64,000 nt of DNA from Nelumbo lutea. Lineage: Eukaryota > Streptophyta > Magnoliopsida > Proteales > Nelumbonaceae. Below the pieces are notes generated by a model. It had not been told where the DNA came from, made no database searches, and saw nothing but the letters and a program-made list of their open reading frames with translations. The DNA lies in contig JAKGHH010000003.1 in assembly GCA_022828595.1 (NCBI GenBank), positions 106,840,595 to 106,904,594 on the forward strand, written 5' to 3'. Shown in pieces: positions 56,127-64,000 of the stretch. The position numbers and the translations under genes are program-made. The number at the start of each line of letters is the position of its first letter. The stretch's first letter is position 1.

Positions 56127-56966
56127 CTATGAAAACTGTGTCTTGACGACCATGTCGTCTACATAACATTCTATTTTCATGCCAATTAAGGGCCGAAATA
56201 GCTTATTCACAAGTCTTTGGAAGGTTGCCCTAGCATTCTTCAGTCCGAAGGGCATGACCTTGTAGCAATACAGGCCGAACTCGGTTATGAAGTTGGTTTT
56301 TTCCTCATCCGACTGGTCCATCCTGACTTGGTTGTAGCCCGAATAGGCGTCCAAGAAGCTTAGCAACTCATGTCCTGAGGGTGCATCCACTAGGGCGTCA
56401 ATTTCTGGGAGGGGGAAGCAGTCTTTTGGGCAAGCTCGGTTCAGGTCGGTGTAGTCGATGCACATGCGCCACTTGCCATTTGCCTTTTTCACCAACACTA
56501 GGTTGGCTACCCAGCTCAGGTAATAAACTTCCCTTATGAAGTCTGCTGCGATGAGCTTTTCGACCTCCTCGTCGACCGCCCTCCAGCGCTCTAGGGCTAG
56601 GTTGCGTTTCTTCTGTCTAATGGGTCTGACTACAGGGTCAATATTAAGTTTGTGAGTTATAAGGCTAGGGTCAATACCGGGCATATCAGCCGCGGACCAT
56701 GCAAAAATGTCTAAATTTTGAAGTAAGAAACTCACCAGTTCGGTTCGTAGAGGCTCCATGACGGAAGTACCGATCTGTAGCGTTTGAGTCGGATCCGTAA
56801 CCGAAGTCGGGATGCGACTGTTTTCCTCTGTGGGTGAAGCTCGCTCCTCGCCCTGCTCTGTAGGCCACTCCAGTTCGAGGTCGTCGGCCGCCTTGGTTTT
56901 TCCCTTCAGGGCGGCAACATAAACACTTGCGGGACTCAAGCTAGTCGCCCAGCGCCACCCCCACAC
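56127..56966 (-). pseudogene. Gypsy-1 reverse transcriptase
   Basis: 279 codons. The segment PVRPIRQKKRNLALERWRAV leads into VEKLIAADFIREVYYLSWVA, NLVLVKKANGKWRMCIDYTD, LNRACPKDCFPLPEIDALVD, FLDAYSGYNQVRMDQSDEEK, FITEFGLYCYKVMPFGLKNA and the active site CYVDDMVVKT. Both catalytic Asp residues of YVDD and the Asp of FLDAYSGY are kept. A stop follows TQFS, shortly after the active site. Confidence 0.92.
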
Positions 56967-57348
56967 CGAAGTTTGTAGGGAACTTCATTGCCAAATAGTA
57001 GGTGGAGACCACTGCCCGTAGGATATGCATAATTGGCCGCCCTATTATGGCATTGTATGGGGAGGGGTCGCGACCACCAGGAAATCGTGGTTGAATCTGT
57101 CCGCACAAGGCCATGTGCCGACTTCCACAGGTACTGTTATTTTCCCGAGGGGCATGACTTCCTCTCCACTGAAGCCCACCAGAGGAGTGTTCGCGGGTTT
57201 CAACTCGCTTCTTCTGCAACTGTAGCTGGTCAAACGCCGACTTGAAGGAAACGTCGACCGAGTTGCCCGAATCCACAAGTACGAGTTTGACTCGAAGTCG
57301 AGTTTTATGACCAAGCGCGTCATCGTGGGGGTATGCAACGTCGCGCAT
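56941..57348 (-). pseudogene. Gypsy-1 aspartic protease
   Basis: RLRVKLVLVDSGNSVDVSFK holds the active-site triad as DSG (usual gypsy form D-(T/S)-G-S-S). PYNAIIGRPIMHILRAVVST is the conserved C-terminal motif. The frame between them shifts (normal sequence would include the flap), so the protease is not intact. Confidence 0.82.
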
Positions 57349-57389
57349 CGTCTTCCGTGAAGAAGATCGGTTCTTTAGTCTTCGGCCTC

Positions 57390-59348
57390 TTTGGAGGGTT
57401 CTGTTCTTCTCGGGTTACTTCGCGAACTGACGTCCGGGCCGCTGCCGAAGTACAACTACTACCACCGAACCTCCCACTATCACATGGATGGTTCCCGAAT
57501 TGGCCTTTCTTCAGAGGTTGTCGTTGCAATGGTTCGGTTGGCCTGCTACTGGATTTGGGGGCATCCCTTCCGTGCTCCCCTTGTCGACCTGCCTTATTGT
57601 TATTATTATTATTATATTATGTTGTACAAAATTTCTCAAGTACCTGCGATGGATGTGTCCCTCTATCTCGTCCCGGAGATTATTATAGTATTCGGTACTA
57701 TGACCGTGATCCCTATGGAAACTGTAGTACAAGTTTTTGTTTCTCTCGTTTGGGTTCCCTTTTAGGCGAGGTGGCCATTTTACATATGGGGCCTCTTTGA
57801 TCGTCATCAAGATCTCGACCCGCCTTGTGTTTAAGGGTGTGTAGTCCGTTTGAGCTGCTAAGGGAGCTTGGAACAACTGGCTTGGCTTCGTTTCCCGGGC
57901 CAGGTTTTTTTCTTCTATTGTCTGGGTTGGAGGGCATGCCTTCCCTCTTTCTTTTCTCGATCTCGCTTTCGGTCCTTTGGTTGATTTCTTCATCTGTTCT
58001 CATGAACTTATCCGCGAGCTTGAGGAATTCGGCTACGGTCGCGGGTCGGCTAGCTACCATGTGCCATTTGAACTCCTTGTGTGTTACTCCTCTCTTGGCA
58101 TCCGCGAGCTACACCGTGGGTCTAGTCGCGGTATCTGCAAGCACGCGTCATTAAACCGCTTGATGTAGCCCAGGATGGACTCTCCTTCCCTCTGGACTAC
58201 TCCGAAGATGCTCTCCTCGGTTCTGGGGTATCGCTTGCTGGTGACAAAGTGTTCGGTGAAGACCTGCACGAACTGGGTCCAGCTTCTTATCGACCCGGGG
58301 GCCAAGTTCCTGTACCAAGTGCGGGCCACCCCTGAAGGTGGTGGTGAAGGCCACGCACGATGCACGATTCACTGGCCCTAGCTAGGTGCATTTGGGACTG
58401 GAAAGCATCGACGTGGTCGTTAGGGTCGAAGGACCCGTCATACTTGTCCAAAGGTGGGAGCTTGAAGTCTCTAGGCATGGGGACTGCCAGGAGTTCCGAT
58501 GCTGAGGGAGAAAGGAACTGAGAGAATCGGGGCGGCTTTTTCCCTCGTCCGAGCTTGTCTCTTCTTTACCTTTGAGCTCGGGTAGGACACGGGTGGCAGT
58601 TCAGCAACTTCGCCGGCGCCTTCGTTGCTGAGTGGGCCTGGTGCTGGCGCTGCTGGCCTCTGTGTTGCCGAGCTCGATGGGCCCGGGCTGTTGGTAGTCT
58701 GCCGCTAGGACGCTGAATCGATTCTCTGTTAGCGGGAGCTCAGACTTTGGAGTGCCGAGATACTGACTTGGCGGGCGAGGTTCCCGACCATCCGGCAAGC
58801 TGCGAGGCGGGGGTGATTTTTCTTTCCCCTCGGCCTGGGGATGAGGCCTGGCTCTTGTGGGGGTTCTGAGGTTGGGAGGCCTCTCCTCGGTGATGGCGTC
58901 CTCCCTGAGGGGAGGGCTTAACTGGCTTTGGAGCAGGGTGCTGAGGTGGAAGCAGTGGTTGGTTTAGAGGCAGTTGGGGGAACTACTATTGATAGTGATA
59001 CTTAGAGATGTGGTGCAGTACTTGGTGCTGCTGGAGCTGATGCTACTGGAATTGTTGCATTTGGGCTTGCATTGCCCACATGCATTGCATTAGGTCGTCA
59101 AACTGGCTCTAGCTAGTTGCCAGGGGGACAGCAGTTGGTTCAGTAAAGGTTGTTTCGATAGGGAGTGGAAAGGGGACATTCATGGTGGGAAGGTTTACCG
59201 GCGCCACTGTTTGTGGTGCATTCAGGATGAGGATCCCATCCACCGGAAGGGGGATGGTGAACTGTCCGATGCACACCACAGGGACTTGAAGTTGTTCCCT
59301 GGTGGTGTTCATCTCCGTGCCACGTCTAGCATTGCTGGAAGAAGCCAT
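57390..59348 (-). pseudogene. Gypsy-1 gag
   Basis: Starts at ATG 59348 (MASSSNARRGTEMNTTREQL), 67 bp inside the primer site. Conserved Retrotrans_gag features appear in two frames: PRDFKLPPLDKYDGSFDPND and HVDAFQSQM (58287-58478), then ARTWYRNLAPGSIRSWTQFV, FTEHFVTSKR and YIKRFNDACLQI (58084-58365). Further on, MVASRPATVAEFLKLADKFM (57713-58060) and FHRDHGHSTEYYNNLRDEIE (57511-57993) mark the nucleocapsid; the second and third zinc-ligand Cys expected there are not visible. Several frameshifts break the protein. A (TTA)n run at 57597-57617 lies within it. Confidence 0.85.
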
Positions 59349-59414
59349 GAGTGTTTGGGTTTTTTTTGGAAAAAAATGAGGTTATGAGTGTTTTAAAGGG
59401 AGGCTTTTAGAAGC

Positions 59415-59433
59415 GTTCCCAAAGACGGCGCCA
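59415..59433 (-). other. Gypsy-1 primer-binding site
   Basis: On the coding strand TGGCGCCGTCTTTGGGAAC begins 2 bp after the end of the 5' LTR. TGGCGCCGTC-type primer sites are typical of Tat and Athila elements. Confidence 0.85.
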
Positions 59434-59435
59434 AT

Positions 59436-60220
59436 TGATGGTGCGCAATACACGGGTTCCTAGCTGTCAAAGATCTTGCCTCGGGCTGGAGCAGAAGGTG
59501 CCTGAAACGAAGGGGAAAGAGAGTAATCTCCGGGGAAGAACCCAGTGAGTATGCTCCGAAGCTCAAGTTAGTATTTCCTCAAAGGCAAGATAAAACCAGA
59601 TGGCACAAAGTTCACATCCCTTGTCCTGGGGGGTAGAGAGCCTTTTATAACCACTTCGCGCACTCACTCCTTAGCTTCTGTCAGGTCGGGTATGATTAAC
59701 TTCTGTGCTTCTGCCAGTTCGGGTTTTCATCACCTCTGCTGGGGCAAAATCGCCACTGCTCTCTTTGTCGGAGCCGTCTCTGTAACTGGAGATGGCGGTG
59801 GCAGGTCGTGGCCGTTTGGAGTGTGGCTGTCAAGCGTCAGATCCCAAGCCAGTCAGGTTGCGCCGCCCCTGGATATGGACTCCTTCGGTGTCAGGTATGA
59901 TGCAGTTTGTTTAGTTCGATGTCTTGGAGGCGAAGTGCTAGAGTGGTTTGCGAGGTTAAGTCTTGAGTTCGGATAGAAGTGTGGTCCGAACTGCCAGGGG
60001 TCGGGCCAGTTCGGGTTGTTTCGTAAGGCTCGGGGCCTAAGGGAGAGCCCGGGCTCCTTGTAGGGGGTTCGGGCTCTTTGTAGGGAGTTCGGGCTCCCTG
60101 TAGGGAGTTCGGGCCGCTGGTTCCTCCTTCGGAGCTCGCGCCTTAGGCATGCTGTTGTGCCGAGCTGTTGCCTTTGCCACGTGTTAACGGTTACGAGGTC
60201 GGGCTAATCTTCCTTCATCA
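59436..60220 (-). repeat. Gypsy-1 5' LTR
   Basis: 785 bp, TGATGGTGCGCAATAC...CTTCCTTCATCA on the plus strand, aligned with 49759-50622 at high identity with a block indel. Confidence 0.9.
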
Positions 60221-60540
60221 GTGAATAATCTTGAACGGTCTAGAATCTAGACCGAGTAGGAGGTGAGACTACTTCATCATATAGCCTATGATCAATCATC
60301 AGTAATTTCCTCAAAAACATCATGATCTATTTGAAGGAGAAAGACATAATAAGGTGTGAGGCCTGAAAAGCAAGAAGAGGGACAAAGATAAAGATAGCTC
60401 TTTGTCTCACTTGTTGTTCCTAGCTACCGACTGTTTAGTACTCTGTGGGCCTAACCATTGATCGTAGCGGGTCGTATTTTCTTCTTTTCTAACTTGGGAG
60501 TCATAATAAAGCATGGTCGTCTGCATGTACAATTGGGGTT
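60221..60540. other. Flank of Gypsy-1, no gene recognised
   Basis: The host sequence resumes here. A plus-strand frame KSKKRDKDKDSSL (about 60369-60407) is basic in character but on the opposite strand to the K/H-rich gene and without support as an exon. Confidence 0.35.
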
Positions 60541-60743
60541 GGACATGGATTGGACGACCCACCCAACAAAATGGAGCCCACCTGGACATGGATTGGACGA
60601 CTCACCAAACAAAATGGAGGCCATCTCTCTCTCTCTCATAAAGAGAAGAAAAAAGATAAAAAAGAGAACACACAAAACTTACATGGGTCAGAATTGAGCC
60701 TATGTAAGGATTAGACGACCCACCAAACAAAATAGAGACCCCC
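60541..60743. repeat. Short tandem repeat, ~42-bp units
   Basis: GGACATGGATTGGACGACCC + ACCCAACAAAATGGAG is repeated at 60541 and 60583. A third, separated and diverged unit (GGATTAGACGACCCACC + AAACAAAATAGAG) starts at about 60708. Confidence 0.8.
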
Positions 60744-60833
60744 CCCCCTTGTGTGTTTGTGATGTTAGGAGAAGAAAACAAGATCAAAAAGAGAAGAACA
60801 CATGAACCTATGTCCACAAAGAATCCCAACAAA

Positions 60834-61238
60834 ATCCTACTATTTTCAAATCAATCATTAACGCCTTAGCAGAAATCTTGCATTTATACTGTTTGAATTA
60901 GGGTTTTCTATTGGTAATGCTAATCCATATGCAATTAACCCAAATACCCTTGCATATAGGGGGTGCAACTCGGGTTGGCCCGAGCTAACATTTTACACCA
61001 TTTCGAATTTGAACTTTAAATTGGGCCCATTCAAATTTTGATAAAATCCCAAACCCGAAGTATTGTATCTTCATCCTTATATTTATAAGACATTCTCTCT
61101 CTCTCAAATCCCACTATTTTCAAAACAATCATTACAGCCCAAGCACAGAAAGTATTTATACAGTTGTTGAATCAGGGTGTAGAATTGGTGTTGCCCTAAT
61201 CCATCCCTATGCAATTTTAACCAAATTGCCCTTGTAAT
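60834..61238. repeat. Direct repeats of ~125 bp about 275 bp apart
   Basis: 60834-60957 and 61108-61238 share CTATTTTCAAA, CAATCATTA, ATTTATAC.GTTTGAAT, ATTGGT..TGC/TTGCC and ATGCAATT.AACC in the same order. Further copies of GTAGTGTTG..CCCTCATCC occur at 61258 and 61338. Confidence 0.65.
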
Positions 61239-64000
61239 GACAAATCTGCCATACCATGTAGTGTTGTGCCCTCATCCTTAGACTTTTTTTTCCATCTCTC
61301 TCATTAAAAAGTCAAGTCCATGGAGTTCTCTGATCCATGTAGTGTTGCCCTCATCCTGGCATTACCATGAAGTGTTGGGCATGTCAAGGGTTCTGAATCG
61401 ACAACCTGTTACCAACGGAGGTCTCTGAGGAGTGAGGAAAGGCGAATACGAAAACTGCAATCAGATCATCAAAGACAAGCAGAAAACTGTTAGTCAAAGC
61501 AGCAACTTCCAAGGAATAACAAGGGAAACTTAGGCAAGACTACATAAAGGAAGAAGAAAGCGTTGATTTCTGGTAGGAAGATATGGCCAAAACAAAATGT
61601 AAGGAGAGCATGTTTGGCCAAATCACAAACCTATTGGAGTCACAAAAATTTGGTATTGGGTTAGAGAAGGTTTTGGGCCGTGGTTACGAGCAAAGAATGG
61701 GGAGGCAAATGCTAAATTCCTCAATACGGAAGGGATAACTGAAAGTTTCCAAAGTGCACGGAGGAAGACACTTGAAGAAAACATGGAACAAGATTGCGAG
61801 TAAGGAGATCTACAACCAGTACTGTTGCCATAGATTGATGTAGGGCGTACACAAGCGCTAATAGGCACCAAGATATGTTCAGGCAATGAAGAGCTTAGTC
61901 TGGACAAGTGCTGGTTTCGTTTATGTTTATTGGATGGGCGTTTATCATAAAAATGTTTATCTGACAAATGCCCACTTTAAAAGTTTTCTTTTTTTTTTTT
62001 TAGGTTTATTTTGAAACGCCCCTTTACAACTTAGCACAATAAATGTTTTTTTCACTTCATGTGTTTGGTGGCACATTTCAAGAAACAACCATATGGATGT
62101 TTCAGTGTAACACTTTCATTTTAGTGTATAGATTCATTAGTCAATCCAATGGATCCAAATTACATGTGCTTGTATTTAACAACTAATTTTCAGATCCAAC
62201 GGTAAAATATGATGTAACCCACACCCAATGGTGAATATATGACATTTTCAGAAAAAAATTTGCAGCCACCCAATAAAACATGGACACACTATCAGTCCAA
62301 CAAAAAGAAAGCAGATCCAGTAGTGAAATAAAAGGGATCGTGTTGGAATTCTGTTGGGTACAATAGTTTCCTACAACAATGTGGCAGCTGATGCAAAGAT
62401 AGCTTCTTATATATGCATTTTTTAAATCCAAATCCCACTTCCTAACTTTGTAGCACATAGAAACATGAATTATAAAAAATTCCATTTTTTGATTTTTCCT
62501 TGGTCAATCTAATGAAATTTTAGTAGCATATTAACAGCTTGGGAGGTCATACAAGAATATGGTATGATGAATTATTTATGAACCTTCAGTTTTCAGTAGT
62601 ATACTTGCTTAACAAGAAAGAGGAATTAATCAAAGCCAACAACCGCTCAATCACTTAATACACTATTACCTAAATGCCAATTTTCAGTTTTATAATACCA
62701 GAGGATGATATTAAATATCAACTAGTCTACCTTGCAAAAGTTTGGACCTTGGAGGACATTTTAGGAAATAAGAAGATAGAGAGGAAGAAGAAGCAATCAA
62801 ATATAATGGGTATTTGGCTCTATTTGGCAGGGCTTAATTAGCATTATCTTTTTTAAGTAGTTGCTCTGGTGAAAGCTGTGAAGAGCATGATGATCAAACA
62901 TTGCTCACAAGCTTTCCGGATGGGCCTCACCTCTACAAAGCCAAAAGCCACATGATGAAAACCCTTCTAAAAATGCAGCTTTCACTTTGAAATTACGAGA
63001 ATGGAAGGAATGTTGGTCATAAATTGGATGGATTTTAATACCATTTTGGTACTATTTTTTATGAACATGGACTTTCTTAACAAAAGGGCAGATATGGTCA
63101 ATGCATGTTTTGTTCAATGTGTATGCCTTATAGGGCTTGGGAAGGGTAGAGGAGAAGATGGATCAAGAAAAAGTCACTGGCCGGAATTGGGCCGGTCTGT
63201 ATTGTTTATATATAATAAGAGTTCACACAGAGGCGACTGCTTGCCATGGAAGGAGCCTACTTGGCTGCTCATTGTTGACTTGTAGGACTAAACCTGCAGC
63301 TAGCCATCTCTAGCAGGGAGATGCGACCAACTCAACTAAGAGGCTGCTTGTAACTGAAGAGTCTATTATGGGAAGCCAGTTTGATTATGTTGAAAACCTA
63401 AAAGGCTAAAACGATTTTGGCATGTTTCAGATGGATAGAATAGAAGGCAGCAAACAATATAGTAGTAACTCAAGAAAAGTGTTATCAGAACCAAATGATC
63501 TGGATCATTTTGTTGAACAAGAGAACAAAAAAAACTTCAACCGCAAACTGGTTCAGATCTAAGTTTGTAGCATACAAACGGCTGTTTATCGATTGCAAGG
63601 GGTTAACGGCGACATACCAATCAATGGGCAAAAGAAGCAACGATTGCTATGGATTAACGGCGTATGAAGGACCTTGCTGACGGGTTACAAGGCTGCAAAA
63701 ACAAGAAGAAAATGTCCCGATTTCGTCAGAAAAAAAAAACCCTTGCCGGCGGCAAGGCGGGGGATTAATGGGGTGTCAATGGTGAATTGATGAAATAAGA
63801 AATTCTTTGGGCTCGAAAATCTAGGCAAATTGGATAAATTAGAGATAGAAATACAAGATTCTTTCATCAAAGCCACACTAAGGAGGGCCGAGAAATAAAA
63901 TAGTATCTCTAAGGGATTAAAATGGGGTTTGGATTATTGGTCAAGATCAGATTTGTCATGTGCTAGTAAATCATTATGAAGATTTAAGTCCTCAAACCCA
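61239..64000. other. Intergenic, no gene seen
   Basis: The frames of 94-114 codons at 61623-61967, 62183-62485 and 63001-63285 contain no recognisable domain and have plain AT-rich composition. GTTTAT-rich sequence at 61915-62060 resembles that downstream of the ATL gene and may be another degraded MITE. A short internal repeat (CGATTGCWAKGGRTTAACGG) occurs at 63590 and 63641. Confidence 0.4.

Larger units (their letters stand above)
49759..60220 (-). mobile_element. Gypsy-1: 10.5-kb Tat-lineage Ty3/gypsy retrotransposon
   Basis: Minus-strand element with LTRs 59436-60220 (5') and 49759-50622 (3'), both TGATGG...CATCA on the plus strand. The primer site is 2 bp inside the 5' LTR and a polypurine tract precedes the 3' LTR. 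Gag, protease, reverse transcriptase, RNase H, a second RNase H-like domain and integrase come in gypsy order. Between integrase and the 3' LTR lies a gene on the opposite strand. The RT motifs (YSGYNQVRM, YCYKVMPFGLKNA, CYVDDMVVK), the extra RNase H and the antisense gene identify the Tat group. All coding parts are broken. The 5-bp flanks (GCTAC and GTGAA) do not match, so no target duplication is seen. Confidence 0.92.

Noticed and set aside
57333..57800. 155-codon plus-strand frame in Gypsy-1
   Set aside because: Antisense shadow of the gag and protease region, with no independent similarity.
60369..60410. KSKKRDKDKDSSL on the plus strand as a possible exon of the K/H-rich gene
   Set aside because: Wrong strand relative to the other exons, and no acceptable splice pair.
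61623..61967. 114-codon minus-strand frame
   Set aside because: No ATG at its beginning, no domain, and located next to GTTTAT-rich repeat sequence.
63001..63285. 94-codon plus-strand frame
   Set aside because: Starts with ATG but shows no domain or flanking splice or promoter evidence.

Overview
This is a stretch of an angiosperm nuclear genome. It is AT-rich, has split genes with GT-AG introns, and carries plant-specific gene families (an ATL-type RING-H2 ligase, a pectin methylesterase/invertase inhibitor, a flavanone 3-hydroxylase relic). Plant Ty1/copia and Ty3/gypsy retrotransposons are abundant, along with MITEs of several superfamilies. Gene density is very low: two apparently intact short genes, one partly visible split gene, some gene relics, and transposons for most of the rest. 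The species cannot be told from the sequence.

Layout. 1-12.1 kb: intergenic, with several MITEs (three Tourist-like copies with GG..CTGTTTGG ends, two hAT-like copies with 8-bp target-site duplications) and a striking (AAT)n/(ATT)n palindrome. 12.1-13.2 kb: an intronless ATL gene (+) with TATA box and pyrimidine patch. 13.2-17.6 kb: MITEs and the 3' end of a decayed LINE. 17.6-24.6 kb: Copia-1 (+), a decayed Ty1/copia element with both LTRs, primer site and polypurine tract; its gag gene is split by a 1.84-kb long terminal repeat of an unrelated retrotransposon. 26.6-27.2 kb: a PMEI-type gene (+).

28.1-35.2 kb: a gene graveyard. It holds an F3H exon 2 relic (-) and a tandem segmental duplication carrying ARM-repeat gene relics (-). 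Copy A received a second 1.9-kb LTR and a hAT MITE; copy B preserves both empty sites. 36-37.4 kb: a non-autonomous Mutator-like element with about 90-bp inverted ends around tandem repeats. 38-42 kb: another hAT MITE and several tandem repeats.

43.0-49.1 kb: the 3' exons of a Lys/His/Arg/Ser-rich gene (-). One intron contains the whole of Copia-2 (-, 4.9 kb, target duplication GGCTT). 49.76-60.22 kb: a 10.5-kb Ty3/gypsy element of the Tat group (-). It has two RNase H-like domains and an additional, intron-containing gene on the opposite strand with its own TATA box. 60.2-64 kb: non-coding sequence with short direct repeats.

How things fit together. The host genes appear functionally unrelated. 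The main value of the window is its record of transposon insertions, which can be dated relative to one another through nested insertions, empty sites and target-site duplications. All retroelement coding regions carry stops, frameshifts or catalytic substitutions, so none looks autonomous. I did not find a convincing new biological system. The best candidates for a second look are the antisense spliced gene inside the Tat-type gypsy element, the intron-expanded K/H-rich gene, and the duplication cluster at 28-35 kb.
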